Source: JAWLBM01 sp041687675
GTDB taxonomy: Bacteria; Pseudomonadota; Alphaproteobacteria; Rhizobiales; Pleomorphomonadaceae
DNA: 64,000 bases
Reading direction: 5' to 3'
NCBI GenBank assembly: GCA_041687675.1
Contig: JAWLBM010000026.1
Span: 11,268 to 75,267 of the forward strand
Shown here: one piece after another, positions 45,676 through 54,651 of the stretch
Layout: each line of letters begins with the position of its first letter
Numbering within the stretch: position 1 is the first letter of the stretch
Translations under genes and position numbers: made by a program
The notes under the pieces: model-generated
The model's database searches: none
What the model was told of the DNA's origin: nothing
Seen by the model: the letters and a program-made list of their open reading frames with translations, nothing else

Positions 45676-46659
45676 ATGAAACCCAACAGGATTATCGGCC
45701 TCGGCCTCGCCGCGGTGATGGGAGCAAGCCTCGCCGTCGAGGCCGTCGGCGCGCAGGAGCAGAGGTTCGTCTCCGTCGGCACCGGCGGCGTCACCGGCGT
45801 CTACTACCCGGTCGGCGGCGCCATCTGCCGCCTGATGAACCAGAACCGGCGCGAGCACGGCATCCGCTGTTCGGTGGAGTCCACCGGCGGCTCGGTGTTC
45901 AACGCCAACGCCATCAAGGGCGGCGACCTCGAGTTCGGCGTCGTGCAGTCCGACGTGCAGTACAACGCCTTCAACGGCGTCGCCAACTTCGCCGACCAGG
46001 GCCCGTTCGAGGGCCTCAGGGCGATCTTCTCGCTGCACCCGGAGCCGCTCACCGTGGTGGCCCGCGCCGACAGCGGCGTCGAGACCTTTGACGACCTCAA
46101 GGGCAAGCGCGTCAACATCGGCAACCCGGGCTCCGGCCAGCGGGCGCTGATGGACCTGCTCATCGCCGAGAGGGGCTGGACGAACTCGGACTTCGCGCTC
46201 GCGGCCGAACTCGCCCCGGCCGAGCAGAGCTCGGCGCTCTGCGACAACAACATCGACGCCTTCGCCTACACCGTCGGCCATCCCGCCGGCGCGATCCAGG
46301 AGGCGACGACCACCTGCGACAGCACGATCGTGCCCGTCGAGGGCGAGGCGGTCGACAAGCTGGTGAACGACAATCCCTACTACTTCAAGGCCACCATCCC
46401 GGGCGGCATGTACCGCGGCAACCCGGAGGACGTGCAGACCTTCGGCGTCGGCGCCACGGTCGTCTCCTCGATCGACGTGCCTGAGGATGTCGTCTACATC
46501 TTCGTGAAGTCGGTGTTCGACAACTTCGAGGACTTCAAGGCGCTGCACCCGGCGCTCGCCAACCTGACCCCGGAGCAGATGGTGAACGCGGGCCTGTCCG
46601 CACCGCTGCACCCGGGCGCGGAGAAGTACTACCGCGAGCAGGGCTGGCTGCAGCAGTAG
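45676..46659 (+). CDS. TAXI family TRAP transporter solute-binding protein
   Basis: Periplasmic binding protein for a TRAP importer. In 327 residues: signal peptide (about 1-26), then the TAXI core VSVGTGGVTGVYYPVGGAIC, SVESTGGSVFNANAIKGGDL, KRVNIGNPGSGQRALMDLL and NIDAFAYTVGHPAGAIQEAT. Known TAXI ligands are mainly glutamate/glutamine-like or unidentified. The gene starts at ATG 45676, 129 bp after the aminotransferase, and is followed by a strong intercistronic stem-loop and the fused permease. Confidence 0.9.
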   Translation: MKPNRIIGLGLAAVMGASLAVEAVGAQEQRFVSVGTGGVTGVYYPVGGAICRLMNQNRREHGIRCSVESTGGSVFNANAIKGGDLEFGVVQSDVQYNAFNGVANFADQGPFEGLRAIFSLHPEPLTVVARADSGVETFDDLKGKRVNIGNPGSGQRALMDLLIAERGWTNSDFALAAELAPAEQSSALCDNNIDAFAYTVGHPAGAIQEATTTCDSTIVPVEGEAVDKLVNDNPYYFKATIPGGMYRGNPEDVQTFGVGATVVSSIDVPEDVVYIFVKSVFDNFEDFKALHPALANLTPEQMVNAGLSAPLHPGAEKYYREQGWLQQ

Positions 46660-46668
46660 GGCGACCTC

Positions 46669-46693
46669 GGGAGGCGCCCGACGGGCGCCTCCC
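46669..46693 (+). promoter_or_regulatory. Intercistronic GC stem-loop after the TAXI binding-protein gene
   Basis: GGGAGGCGCC pairs with GGCGCCTCCC around a 5-base loop, starting 9 bp after the TAXI stop codon and ending 29 bp before the permease ATG. There is no T-tract, so it is better read as an mRNA-stabilising or partial-attenuation element that lets the binding protein be made in excess than as a full terminator. Confidence 0.6.
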
Positions 46694-46722
46694 TCGTCCC
46701 GGGCACGGAGGGGGTGCGGGCG

Positions 46723-49395
46723 ATGACCATGGAGAACGACAAGCGCGACGCCGAGGCGCGCGCGCGCATGGGCGACGCGGACCTCCAGGACCTGGTCGCC
46801 AGCACCGACACGGGAGCCCGTGAGCCGGCGGGCCCGAGCGGCTGGATCATCGCCGGGGTGGCGATGGCCTGGTCGCTGTTCCAGCTCTACATCGCCTCGC
46901 CGCTGCCCTTCATGCTGTCGAGCCTCACCGGGCTCCAGCTCGTCTTCAACGACACCCAGGCGCGGTCGATCCACCTCGCCTTCGGCCTGTTCCTCGCCTA
47001 CATGGCGTTCCCGGCCTTCGCCCGCAGCCCCCGCGACCGGGTGCCGGTGACCGACTGGATCCTGGCGATCGCGGCCGCCTATGCGGCGCTCTACGTCTTT
47101 CTCGAGTATCACGAACTCGCCAGGCGGCCCGGCCTGCCGATCACCCAGGACCTGATCGTCGCGGGCGCCGGCGTGGTGCTGCTGCTGGAGGCGACGCGCC
47201 GGGCGCTCGGCCCGCCGCTGGCGATCGTGGCGATCGTCTTCCTGCTCTACGTCTTCTTCGGCTCCTCGCCGGTGGTGCCCGACATCATCCGCTGGGGCGG
47301 CGCCTCCTTCCCGCGGGCGATGGACCAGATGTGGCTATCGACCGGCGGCGTCTTCGGCGTCGCGCTCGGCGTCTCCACCGCCTTCGTGTTCCTGTTCGTC
47401 CTGTTCGGCTCGATGCTCGACCGGGCGGGCGCCGGCAACTTCTTCATCAAGCTCGCCTTCGCGCTGCTCGGCCATCTCCGCGGCGGGCCGGCCAAGGCCG
47501 CCGTGCTCGCCTCGATGATGACCGGCCTCATCTCCGGCTCCTCCATCGCCAACGTGGTGACCACCGGCACCTTCACCATCCCGCTGATGAAGCGCGTCGG
47601 CTTCACGGCGGAGAAGGCCGGCTCGGTCGAGGTGGCGAGCTCCGTCAACGGCCAGATCATGCCGCCGGTGATGGGCGCGGCCGCCTTCCTGATGGTGGAA
47701 TACGTCGGCATCTCCTACCTGGAGGTGATCAAGCACGCCTTCCTCCCGGCCGTGATCTCCTACGTCGCGCTTCTCTACCTCGTGCACCTCGAGGCGGTGA
47801 AGAACGACATGCCGGTGCTGCCGAAGCGGGTCCACAACCCCGCGAGCGTGGCGATGCTGAGGGCCGGCATCGTGGTCGCCTCGATCCTGATCCTCGCCGG
47901 CGCGGCCTACTGGGGGATCCTGTTCGTCCGCTGGCTGCTGCCGGAGATCTCCGCGCCGGTGCTGATCGCGATTTTGCTTTCGGTCTATGTCGGCCTCGTC
48001 TGGCTCGCCGCCCGCTCCCCGGACCTGCCGCTGGACGACCCCGACGCCCCGGTGGTGGAACTGCCGCTCGCCTCGGAGGTCATCCGCACCGGGCTGCACT
48101 ACCTGCTGCCGCTGTTCGTGCTCGTCTGGTTCCTGATGGTGGAGCGCAACTCGCCGGGCCTGTCCGCCTTCTACGCGGTGGTGCTGCTGATCGTCATCAT
48201 CCTCACCCAGAAGCCGCTGAAGGCCCTGTTCCGGGGGGTCCGGAGCGCGGAGACGCGGGCGGCCCTCGTGGAGGGCGTGCACGACCTCGGCGTCGGCCTC
48301 GTGCTCGGCGCCCGCAACATGATCGGGATCGCCGCCGCCACCGCCGCCGCCGGCATCATCGTCGGAACCGTGACCCTCACCGGCATCGGCCAGGTGATGG
48401 CCGAGTTCGTCGAGTTCCTGTCCGGCGGCAACATCATGCTGATCCTGATCTACACCGCGATGATCAGCCTGGTGCTCGGCATGGGCCTGCCGACGACGGC
48501 GAACTACATCGTCGTCTCCTCGCTGATGGCGCCCGTCATCGTCCAGCTCGGCGCCGCCAACGGGGTGATCATCCCGCTGATCGCGGCGCACATGTTCGTC
48601 TTCTACTTCGGCATCATGGCGGACGTGACGCCACCGGTGGGCCTTGCCTCCTTCGCCGCGGCCGCGGTGTCGGGGGGCGACCCGATCAAGACCGGCTTCA
48701 CCGCCTTCTTCTATTCGCTGCGGACGGTGCTGCTGCCCTTTATCTTCGTCTTCAACACCGACCTGCTGCTGATCGACGTCGGCTGGCTCGGGGCGATCTG
48801 GATCACCATCAAGGCGACCTTCGCCATGCTGATCTTCGCGGCCGCGACGCAGGGCTTCTTCCTCGCCCGCTCCCGGCTCTGGGAATCCGCCGCGCTGCTG
48901 CTGGTGACGCTGATGCTGCTCCGCCCCGGCTTCTTCCTCGACCAGTTGCAGCCGCCCTACGACGCCGTCGAGCCGCAGCGGATCTACGAGGCGGTGGAGG
49001 CCGAGCCGGACGACGCCGAGATCCGCCTCGTCATCCGCGGCCCGGACTACGACGACCCCGACGCCCTCGTCGAGCGGACGATGGCCTTCCGGCTCGGCCC
49101 CGCCGGCGAGAGCGGCGAGGCGCGCTTCGGCGCGGCGGCCGACCTGCCGCTGCGCATCGAGGGCGACCGGGTGATCGTCGAGGAGCCGATGGACATGAAC
49201 AGCTTCGCCGGCCGGACCCTCTCCAACCTCGACTTCTACGGGGACCCGCCGGTTGAACTGGTCCGCGTCGAGGTCAGCGCGGAGCGGCTGCCGCGGGAAA
49301 TCTTCTACATCCCCGCCGCGCTTCTCCTCGCGCTGGTGGTGTTCCTGCAGCGCCGGCGCGGCGGCACTCTCGCCGGAAACCCGGCGGCGCGGTGA
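46723..49395 (+). CDS. TRAP transporter fused permease (4TM/12TM) with C-terminal DUF3394
   Basis: An 890-residue inner-membrane importer that couples Na+ or H+ flux to uptake of the solute delivered by the TAXI protein. An N-terminal DctQ-like part (about 40-170) is fused to a DctM-like part (about 170-720) with VLASMMTGLISGSSIANVVT, NGQIMPPVMGAAAFLMVEY and GMGLPTTANYIVVSSLMAP. A soluble DUF3394 tail (about 740-870) and a last helix follow. ATG 46723 is preferred because GGAGGGG ends 9 bases before it; ATG 46729 is also possible. Confidence 0.9.
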   Translation: MTMENDKRDAEARARMGDADLQDLVASTDTGAREPAGPSGWIIAGVAMAWSLFQLYIASPLPFMLSSLTGLQLVFNDTQARSIHLAFGLFLAYMAFPAFARSPRDRVPVTDWILAIAAAYAALYVFLEYHELARRPGLPITQDLIVAGAGVVLLLEATRRALGPPLAIVAIVFLLYVFFGSSPVVPDIIRWGGASFPRAMDQMWLSTGGVFGVALGVSTAFVFLFVLFGSMLDRAGAGNFFIKLAFALLGHLRGGPAKAAVLASMMTGLISGSSIANVVTTGTFTIPLMKRVGFTAEKAGSVEVASSVNGQIMPPVMGAAAFLMVEYVGISYLEVIKHAFLPAVISYVALLYLVHLEAVKNDMPVLPKRVHNPASVAMLRAGIVVASILILAGAAYWGILFVRWLLPEISAPVLIAILLSVYVGLVWLAARSPDLPLDDPDAPVVELPLASEVIRTGLHYLLPLFVLVWFLMVERNSPGLSAFYAVVLLIVIILTQKPLKALFRGVRSAETRAALVEGVHDLGVGLVLGARNMIGIAAATAAAGIIVGTVTLTGIGQVMAEFVEFLSGGNIMLILIYTAMISLVLGMGLPTTANYIVVSSLMAPVIVQLGAANGVIIPLIAAHMFVFYFGIMADVTPPVGLASFAAAAVSGGDPIKTGFTAFFYSLRTVLLPFIFVFNTDLLLIDVGWLGAIWITIKATFAMLIFAAATQGFFLARSRLWESAALLLVTLMLLRPGFFLDQLQPPYDAVEPQRIYEAVEAEPDDAEIRLVIRGPDYDDPDALVERTMAFRLGPAGESGEARFGAAADLPLRIEGDRVIVEEPMDMNSFAGRTLSNLDFYGDPPVELVRVEVSAERLPREIFYIPAALLLALVVFLQRRRGGTLAGNPAAR

Positions 49396-49409
49396 GGGAG
49401 GGCGAACAG

Positions 49410-49835
49410 ATGTACTCGAACATACTCGTCACCGTCGACCTCGGCCATCGCGACACCGAGGCGAAGGCGCTTCTGACCGCGGTCGACTACGCCCGGGTGT
49501 TCGGCTCGCGGCTCCACGTGATGACCGTGGTGCCGGACTACGGCCTCTCCTATGTCGCCGGCTTCTTCCCCAAGGACCACGAGCACGAGGCGCTCCGCCA
49601 CGCCAACGACGAGCTTCACGCCTTCGTCAAGGAGATCGTGCCGGACGAGATCCCGCACCGGCACATCGTCGGCCACGGCTCGATCTACCGGGAGATCCTG
49701 CACTACGCCGGGGTGACCGGGGCGGACCTCATCGTCATGTCGGCCTCGCGGCCGAGCCCGGAGGACTACCTGATCGGCCCGAACGCGGCGCGGGTGGTCC
49801 GCCACTCGACGGTGTCGGTGCTGGTGGTGCGCTGA
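49410..49835 (+). CDS. Universal stress protein (UspA family)
   Basis: A 141-residue Usp: MYSNILVTVDLGHRDTEAKA, LHVMTVVPDYG, and the nucleotide-binding end GADLIVMSASRPSPEDYLIG then HSTVSVLVVR. It starts 14 bp after the TRAP permease. Usp proteins often sit next to TRAP transporter genes, and TeaD, beside the ectoine TRAP system of Halomonas, binds ATP and down-regulates uptake; a similar regulatory role here is inference. Confidence 0.88.
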   Translation: MYSNILVTVDLGHRDTEAKALLTAVDYARVFGSRLHVMTVVPDYGLSYVAGFFPKDHEHEALRHANDELHAFVKEIVPDEIPHRHIVGHGSIYREILHYAGVTGADLIVMSASRPSPEDYLIGPNAARVVRHSTVSVLVVR

Positions 49836-49934
49836 CGCGTCCGCTTGCCCGCCATGCTGCGATGCGGCAGTGTCCGGACGCCGCGCCCTGGCAGGGCGGC
49901 ACCGTCAAGTCCGGACAGGAGTGACCCAGCCGAT

Positions 49935-50252
49935 ATGCCGGCCGACCACATCGACCACATGAATCCCCTCGCCTCGATGCGGGACGTCCGCGCGGAGATC
50001 GACGCCGTGGACGACCTGCTGGTGCCGCTGCTCGCCCGGCGGCTCCGGGCGATCCGCCGCGCCGCGGAGATCAAGGAGGAGCCGGACCAGTCGCTGGTGC
50101 CCTGGCGCGTGGAGGAGGTCGCCGCCCGCGTCCGCGCCCGCGCCGCCGAGGTCGGCTTCGACCCCGACGCCGCCGAGCGCATCTGGCGCGGCATGATGGA
50201 CGAGTGCATCGCCTTCGAGCGCCGCGCCATCGCGGAAAGGAAACGCGGCTAG
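49935..50252 (+). CDS. Chorismate mutase domain protein (AroQ type)
   Basis: A 105-residue helical protein: RDVRAEIDAVDDLLVPLLAR, LRAIRRAAEIKE, then VEEVAARVRARAAEVGF and ERIWRGMMDECIAFERR, the three-helix AroQ fold. It would convert chorismate to prephenate or act like isochorismate-pyruvate lyase. It lies 99 bp after the Usp gene, and its relation to the TRAP cluster is unclear. ATG 49935 is used; ATG 49959 (MNPLASM) is an alternative. Confidence 0.8.
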   Translation: MPADHIDHMNPLASMRDVRAEIDAVDDLLVPLLARRLRAIRRAAEIKEEPDQSLVPWRVEEVAARVRARAAEVGFDPDAAERIWRGMMDECIAFERRAIAERKRG

Positions 50253-50266
50253 GCCCCGGCCGCGCG

Positions 50267-50407
50267 CCCCTCATCCGCCGGCATTCGCCGGCACCTTCTC
50301 CCCCAAGGGGGAGAAGGGGAGCGGCGGCGGCCGCGGCGGCACTCTCCGGCCGGGCACTCCCTTCCTTCTCCCCTGGGGGAGAAGGTGCCCGAAGGGCGGA
50401 TGAGGGG
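50267..50407. repeat. Inverted pair of CCTCATCCG...CCTTCTCCCC palindromic repeats
   Basis: Copy A (about 50267-50317, plus) and copy B (about 50364-50407, minus) belong to the repeat family forming the tandem array at the end of the window. Each holds an inner hairpin of the CCTTCTCCCC/GGGGAGAAGG type and a smaller one near CCGCC. The inverted pair lies between convergent genes (chorismate mutase and doeB) and could form a long stem stopping transcription from both sides. Confidence 0.8.
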
Positions 50408-50438
50408 GGACCCCCTCCGACCGGGCATCTCGCCCCCG

Positions 50439-51443
50439 TCAGACTGCCGTCCCGACCACCGCGACGCAGTCGCCGGCCTTGACGAGGCCGGGGAAGTGGC
50501 GGGCGGCGAGGATGCCGTCGAGGCCGGCGCGGATCTCGACGGGGGCGAGCCCCGTGCGACCCACCGGATGGATGCGGGCGACGACCTCGCCGCGGCGCAC
50601 GTCGTCGGCAAGGTCGACGAGAAACTCCACCATGCCGTCGTCCTCGGCGAAGGTGAAGCAGTCGCCGGAGGGCATGTCGAGCCAGCGGGTCGGCGACGGC
50701 TCCGGCTCGCCGGCAAGGATGCCGGCGTGCTTCAGCAGGTTGGAGACGCCGCGGGCGGCGATCCGCGCCGTGCGGGCGCTGGCCGAGCCGCCGCCGCCGA
50801 GCTCGGTGGTGACGAAGACCTTGCCCATCTCCTCGGCGGTCGTGTCGTACATGCCGACCGCGTCGATCTCCAGCATCTTCATCGACCACGGCGCCGCGAA
50901 AGCCTCCACCGCGGCGAAACCCGCCGCCTCCTGCGTCTTGTCGGGCAGGACGTGGGCGGCGGCGAAGGGCACGAAGTCGAGCGTGCGGCCGCCGGAGTGG
51001 AAGTCGAGCACGATGTCGGCCATCGGCAGCAGCGCGCGGGTGAAGTAGTCGGCGATCTTCTGCGTCACCGTCCCGTCCGGCCGGCCGGGGAAGGAGCGGT
51101 TGAGGTTGCCCTTGTCGATCGGCGAGGTGCGCGTGCCGGCCCGGAAGGCCGGGTAGTTCATCGCCGGCACGATGATGATCCGCCCGCTCACCGTTGCCGG
51201 GTCCACCTCGCGGGCGAGGTTGAACAGCGCGATCGGCCCCTCGTACTCGTCGCCGTGGTTGGCGCCGGTGAGGAGGGCCGTCGGGCCCTCCCCGTTCCTC
51301 ACCACGCAGACCGGGATCATCACCGATCCCCAGGCGCTGTCGTCCCGACTGTAGGGCAGCCTGAGGAAGCCGTGCTGCACGCCGTCGCGGTTGAAGTCGA
51401 CGGTGGGCGCGATCGGCGAGGGCGGAAGCATCGGGGCGAGCAT
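50439..51443 (-). CDS. doeB: N-alpha-acetyl-L-2,4-diaminobutyrate deacetylase DoeB
   Basis: Second step of ectoine breakdown: removes acetate from N-alpha-acetyl-diaminobutyrate. The 334-residue protein belongs to the succinylglutamate desuccinylase/aspartoacylase (M14-like) family. TGANHGDEYEGPIALFNLAR carries zinc ligands His and Glu, VLDFHSGGRTLDFVPF the third ligand, and a C-terminal beta-domain ends at HFPGLVKAGDCVAVVG. Starts 2 bp after the doeA stop (ATG 51443; ATG 51431 also possible). Last gene of the enuR-ehu-eut-doe unit. Confidence 0.9.
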   Translation of the reverse strand: MLAPMLPPSPIAPTVDFNRDGVQHGFLRLPYSRDDSAWGSVMIPVCVVRNGEGPTALLTGANHGDEYEGPIALFNLAREVDPATVSGRIIIVPAMNYPAFRAGTRTSPIDKGNLNRSFPGRPDGTVTQKIADYFTRALLPMADIVLDFHSGGRTLDFVPFAAAHVLPDKTQEAAGFAAVEAFAAPWSMKMLEIDAVGMYDTTAEEMGKVFVTTELGGGGSASARTARIAARGVSNLLKHAGILAGEPEPSPTRWLDMPSGDCFTFAEDDGMVEFLVDLADDVRRGEVVARIHPVGRTGLAPVEIRAGLDGILAARHFPGLVKAGDCVAVVGTAV

Positions 51444-51445
51444 CC

Positions 51446-52633
51446 TCAGTCCTTCACGAAGAGCTTGCGGGGGACGTTCGCCAGGCACTCGACCCCGGTG
51501 TCGGTGATGACGATGCTCTCGGTGATCTCGAGGCCCATGTCCTCGAGCCAGAGGCCGGTCATGAAGTGGAAGGTCATGCCGGGAAGAAGCACGGTGCGGT
51601 CGCCCGGGCGAAGGCTCATGGTGCGCTCGCCCCAGTCCGGCGGGTAGCTGAGACCGATCGGGTAGCCGGTGCGGTTGTCCTTGACGATGCCGTATTTCCT
51701 CAGCACCGCGAAGAAGGCGTTGGCGATGTCCTCGCAGGTGTTGCCGGGCCTGGCGGCCTCGAGCCCCGCCTCCATGCCCTCCAGAGTCGCCTTCTCCGCG
51801 TCGAGGAAGGCCTGCGTCGGCTTGCCGAGGAACACGGTGCGCGACAGCGGGCAGTGGTAGCGGTGGTAGCAGCCGGCGATCTCGAAGAAGGTGCCCTCCC
51901 CCCGCTTCATCGGCTTGTCGTCCCAGGTGAGGTGCGGCGCCGAGGCGTCGGCCCCCGACGGAAGCAGCGGCACGATCGCCGGATAGTCGCCGCCGAACTC
52001 GGCGGTGCCGCGGATGCCGACCTCGACGATCTCGGCGACGAGGTCGTTCTTGCGCATTCCGACCTCGACCTTGTCGACGATGCGCTGGTGCATCATCTCG
52101 ACGATCCGCGCCGCCTTGCGCATGTAGTCGAGCTCGGTCGGGCTTTTGACCGCCCGCTGCCAGTTGACGAGCGCGGTCGCGTCGACGAAGCGGGCGTTCG
52201 GCAGGTGGCGCACCAGCGAGCCGAAGGCGGCGGCCGAGAACCAGTAGTTGTCCATCTCGACGCCGATCGCCAGCCGGTCCCAGCCCCGCGCCGCGATCAC
52301 CTCCTTCGAGAGGTAGTCCATCGGGTGCCGCTCGGTCGACTGCACGTAGTGGTCCGGGTAGCCGGCGATGTTGTCATGGGCGAGATAGGCGGTGCGCTTC
52401 GCGCCGTTGGCGTCCTGGCCGCGGCCGAACCAGACGGGCTCGCCGTCCGGCGGCACGATCACCGCCTGGTGCACGTAGAAGGTCCAGCCGTCGTAGCCGG
52501 TGAGCCAGGCCATGTTGGACGGATCGCTGACGATCAGCAGCTCGATGCCGCGCTCGGCCATGGCCTTGCGCGTCCTGGCGAGGCGCTCTGCGTATTCGGC
52601 GCGGGTGAAACGGAGGGCGGGCTCGGTGCTCAT
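51446..52633 (-). CDS. doeA: Ectoine hydrolase DoeA
   Basis: Opens the ectoine ring to N-acetyl-diaminobutyrate in the cytoplasm. The 395-residue protein is related to M24 (Xaa-Pro dipeptidase-like) enzymes: an N-terminal creatinase-like domain (about 1-165, LIVSDPSNMAWLTGYDGWTF) and a pita-bread C-domain (GGDYPAIVPLLPSGADASAP, TFFEIAGCYHRYHCPLSRTV, GMTFHFMTGLWLEDMGLEIT). Order eutC-doeA-doeB matches other ectoine catabolic loci. It lies 39 bp after eutC. Confidence 0.92.
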   Translation of the reverse strand: MSTEPALRFTRAEYAERLARTRKAMAERGIELLIVSDPSNMAWLTGYDGWTFYVHQAVIVPPDGEPVWFGRGQDANGAKRTAYLAHDNIAGYPDHYVQSTERHPMDYLSKEVIAARGWDRLAIGVEMDNYWFSAAAFGSLVRHLPNARFVDATALVNWQRAVKSPTELDYMRKAARIVEMMHQRIVDKVEVGMRKNDLVAEIVEVGIRGTAEFGGDYPAIVPLLPSGADASAPHLTWDDKPMKRGEGTFFEIAGCYHRYHCPLSRTVFLGKPTQAFLDAEKATLEGMEAGLEAARPGNTCEDIANAFFAVLRKYGIVKDNRTGYPIGLSYPPDWGERTMSLRPGDRTVLLPGMTFHFMTGLWLEDMGLEITESIVITDTGVECLANVPRKLFVKD

Positions 52634-52672
52634 GCTCTCTTTTCCGTTGGTGCTGGAAGGTCCGTTGGAACG

Positions 52673-53665
52673 TCAGCTGTCGAAGGGGGTGCCGGCGCCG
52701 GCCACGCGGGCGCGGTCGCGGGCGAGCGTGGCGATGGCGGTGTCCTGGACCCCGGTTCCGGTGAGGTCGGCGACGGTGATCGCGTCCGGCCCCGGCCGGC
52801 CTGCGACACGGCCGAGGACGAGGTCGCCGAGTTCGGCGAAGACGGCGTCCTCGGCCACCCGGCCCTCGCGGATCGCATGGTGGAGTTCGCCGAGCCGGCG
52901 GGTCTGGACGAGGCTGTCGGCGACGTAGACGTCGGCGACGGTCAGCGTCTCGGGATAGAGCTCGTTCTTCTGCGGCGCGTCGGAGCCCATGGCGGTCACG
53001 TGCTGGCCCGGGCGCAGCCACTCGGCCCGCAGGATCGGCGAGGTCGCCGGCGTCGTCGTCACCACCACGTCGGCGCCGCGCACGGCGGCCTCCGGGTCGG
53101 CCGCCGGCTCGACGGCGATGCCGAGGCTCTCCGACATCTCGCGCGCCGCGGCGGCGGCCCTGTCCGGGTCGCGGGCCCAGATCCGCGCCTCCACGATCGG
53201 CCGCACCAGCGTCAGCGCCTTCAGCTGCAGACGGGCCTGCACGCCGGCGCCGAGGATCGCGGCGGTTCGCGCGTCCGATCGCGCCATGTGGCGGGCGGCC
53301 ACCGCGCCGGCGGCGGCCGTCCTCACGTCGGTGAGATAGCCGTTGTCGAGCAGCAGCGCCTCGGTCAGGCCGGTCTTCGCCGAGAGCAGCACCATCAGGC
53401 CGTTGAGGCTCGGCAGCCCGAGCCTCGGATTGTCGAAGAAGCCCGGGCTGATCTTCACGGCGAAGGCGTCGAACCCCGGCACGTAGGCGGTCTTCACGTC
53501 CACCTCGCCGTGCGCCGCCTCGATCGCCATGCTGAGGATCGGCGGCATCACCACGCCGCCCGAGGCGAGCGCGGCGAAGGCCCGCTCGATGCATTCCACC
53601 GCGTCGAGGTCGAGGTGGACGAGGCCGCGGAGATCCGCCTCGGTGAGGATGGTCAGGCGCGTCAC
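52673..53665 (-). CDS. eutC: Ectoine utilisation protein EutC (ornithine cyclodeaminase-like)
   Basis: A 330-residue member of the ornithine cyclodeaminase/mu-crystallin family, with GGVVMPPILSMAIEAAHGEV and VKISPGFFDNP, and the NAD-binding AAILGAGVQARLQLKALTLV. In ectoine loci, EutABC are thought to convert 5-hydroxyectoine to ectoine; EutC would be one redox step. It overlaps eutB by 4 bp. A free-standing cyclodeaminase is possible, but the context strongly favours EutC. Confidence 0.88.
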   Translation of the reverse strand: MTRLTILTEADLRGLVHLDLDAVECIERAFAALASGGVVMPPILSMAIEAAHGEVDVKTAYVPGFDAFAVKISPGFFDNPRLGLPSLNGLMVLLSAKTGLTEALLLDNGYLTDVRTAAAGAVAARHMARSDARTAAILGAGVQARLQLKALTLVRPIVEARIWARDPDRAAAAAREMSESLGIAVEPAADPEAAVRGADVVVTTTPATSPILRAEWLRPGQHVTAMGSDAPQKNELYPETLTVADVYVADSLVQTRRLGELHHAIREGRVAEDAVFAELGDLVLGRVAGRPGPDAITVADLTGTGVQDTAIATLARDRARVAGAGTPFDS

Positions 53666-54651
53666 GGCATCACCTCGTCCAGGTTCTCCGCGCCTCCGCA
53701 GACGATCGCGCGGTGCACGGCCATGTCCATGTTTCGGCCGGAGAGGAGCACCAGCGTCGGGCCGGAAGGGCGCACCTTGCCGGCGAGGAGGGCCGCGATG
53801 CCGACCGCCCCGCCGCCCTCGACGACCTCGCGCTCCTCGGCGTAGGCATGGCGGATGCCGCGGGCGATCTCCGGCTCGGTGAGCAGCACCACCTCGTCGA
53901 CGAGGTCGCGGACGAGGGCGAAGCTGTGCCGGTTGTCGAGCCCGATGCCGCCGCCGAGGCTGTCGGCGAGCGTCGGAAGCTCCTCGACGGCGACGGGCCG
54001 CCCGGCGGCGAGGCTCGCGTGCATGGCCGCGCCGCGCTCCATCGAGACGGCGACGAGCCGCGCCGACGGCCGCCTCGCCTTCACCGCCACGGCGATGCCG
54101 GCGACGAGGCCGCCGCCGGAAAGCGGCACCAGGACGGTCTCCACCTCCGGCACGTCCTCGACGATCTCGAGCCCGATCGTGCCCTGGCCGGCGATGACGT
54201 CCGGATGGTCGAAGGGCGGGATCGCGGTCATGCCCTCGTCCGCGACGAGGCGGTCGACCTCGACCTGGGCGTCGTCCTGGGACTTGCCGACGATGCGCAC
54301 CTCCGCGCCCAGCGCCCGCACCTCGTCCACCTTGTTGGCCGGCACGAGCCTCGACAGGCAGACCACCGCCCGCACGCCCTCGAGCGCCGCCGCGTGGGCA
54401 ACCGCCCGGCCATGGTTGCCGGTGGACGCGGTCGCGACGCCGCGCGCGCGGGCGGCGGGGTCGAGCCTCAGCACCGCGTTGGTGGCGCCGCGCAGCTTGA
54501 AGGCGCCGGTGGTCTGCAGGTGCTCGAGCTTCAGGAACACCGGCCGGCCGGTGAGCGCCGACAGAGACCGCGACGGCACCGTCGGCGTCCGCAGCACACG
54601 CCCGGCGATGCGCTCCCGCGCGGCCTCGATGTCGGCGAGGGTCACGCTCAT
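53662..54651 (-). CDS. eutB: Hydroxyectoine utilisation dehydratase EutB
   Basis: A 329-residue PLP enzyme of the threonine dehydratase fold. Lys52 in TTGAFKLRGATNAVL is the Schiff-base lysine, VATASTGNHGRAVAHAAAL binds the substrate carboxylate, and VLVPLSGGGLVAGIAVAV holds the cofactor phosphate. In ectoine loci it takes part in removing the hydroxyl group of 5-hydroxyectoine derivatives. Four-base overlaps with eutA and eutC indicate tight coupling. Confidence 0.88.
   Translation of the reverse strand: MSVTLADIEAARERIAGRVLRTPTVPSRSLSALTGRPVFLKLEHLQTTGAFKLRGATNAVLRLDPAARARGVATASTGNHGRAVAHAAALEGVRAVVCLSRLVPANKVDEVRALGAEVRIVGKSQDDAQVEVDRLVADEGMTAIPPFDHPDVIAGQGTIGLEIVEDVPEVETVLVPLSGGGLVAGIAVAVKARRPSARLVAVSMERGAAMHASLAAGRPVAVEELPTLADSLGGGIGLDNRHSFALVRDLVDEVVLLTEPEIARGIRHAYAEEREVVEGGGAVGIAALLAGKVRPSGPTLVLLSGRNMDMAVHRAIVCGGAENLDEVMP

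Noticed and set aside
42409..49835. TeaABCD ectoine TRAP transporter
   Set aside because: The binding protein is TAXI type, not the DctP-type TeaA, the permease is a fused form with DUF3394, and the regulator and enzymes point to another substrate, although the neighbouring locus handles ectoine.
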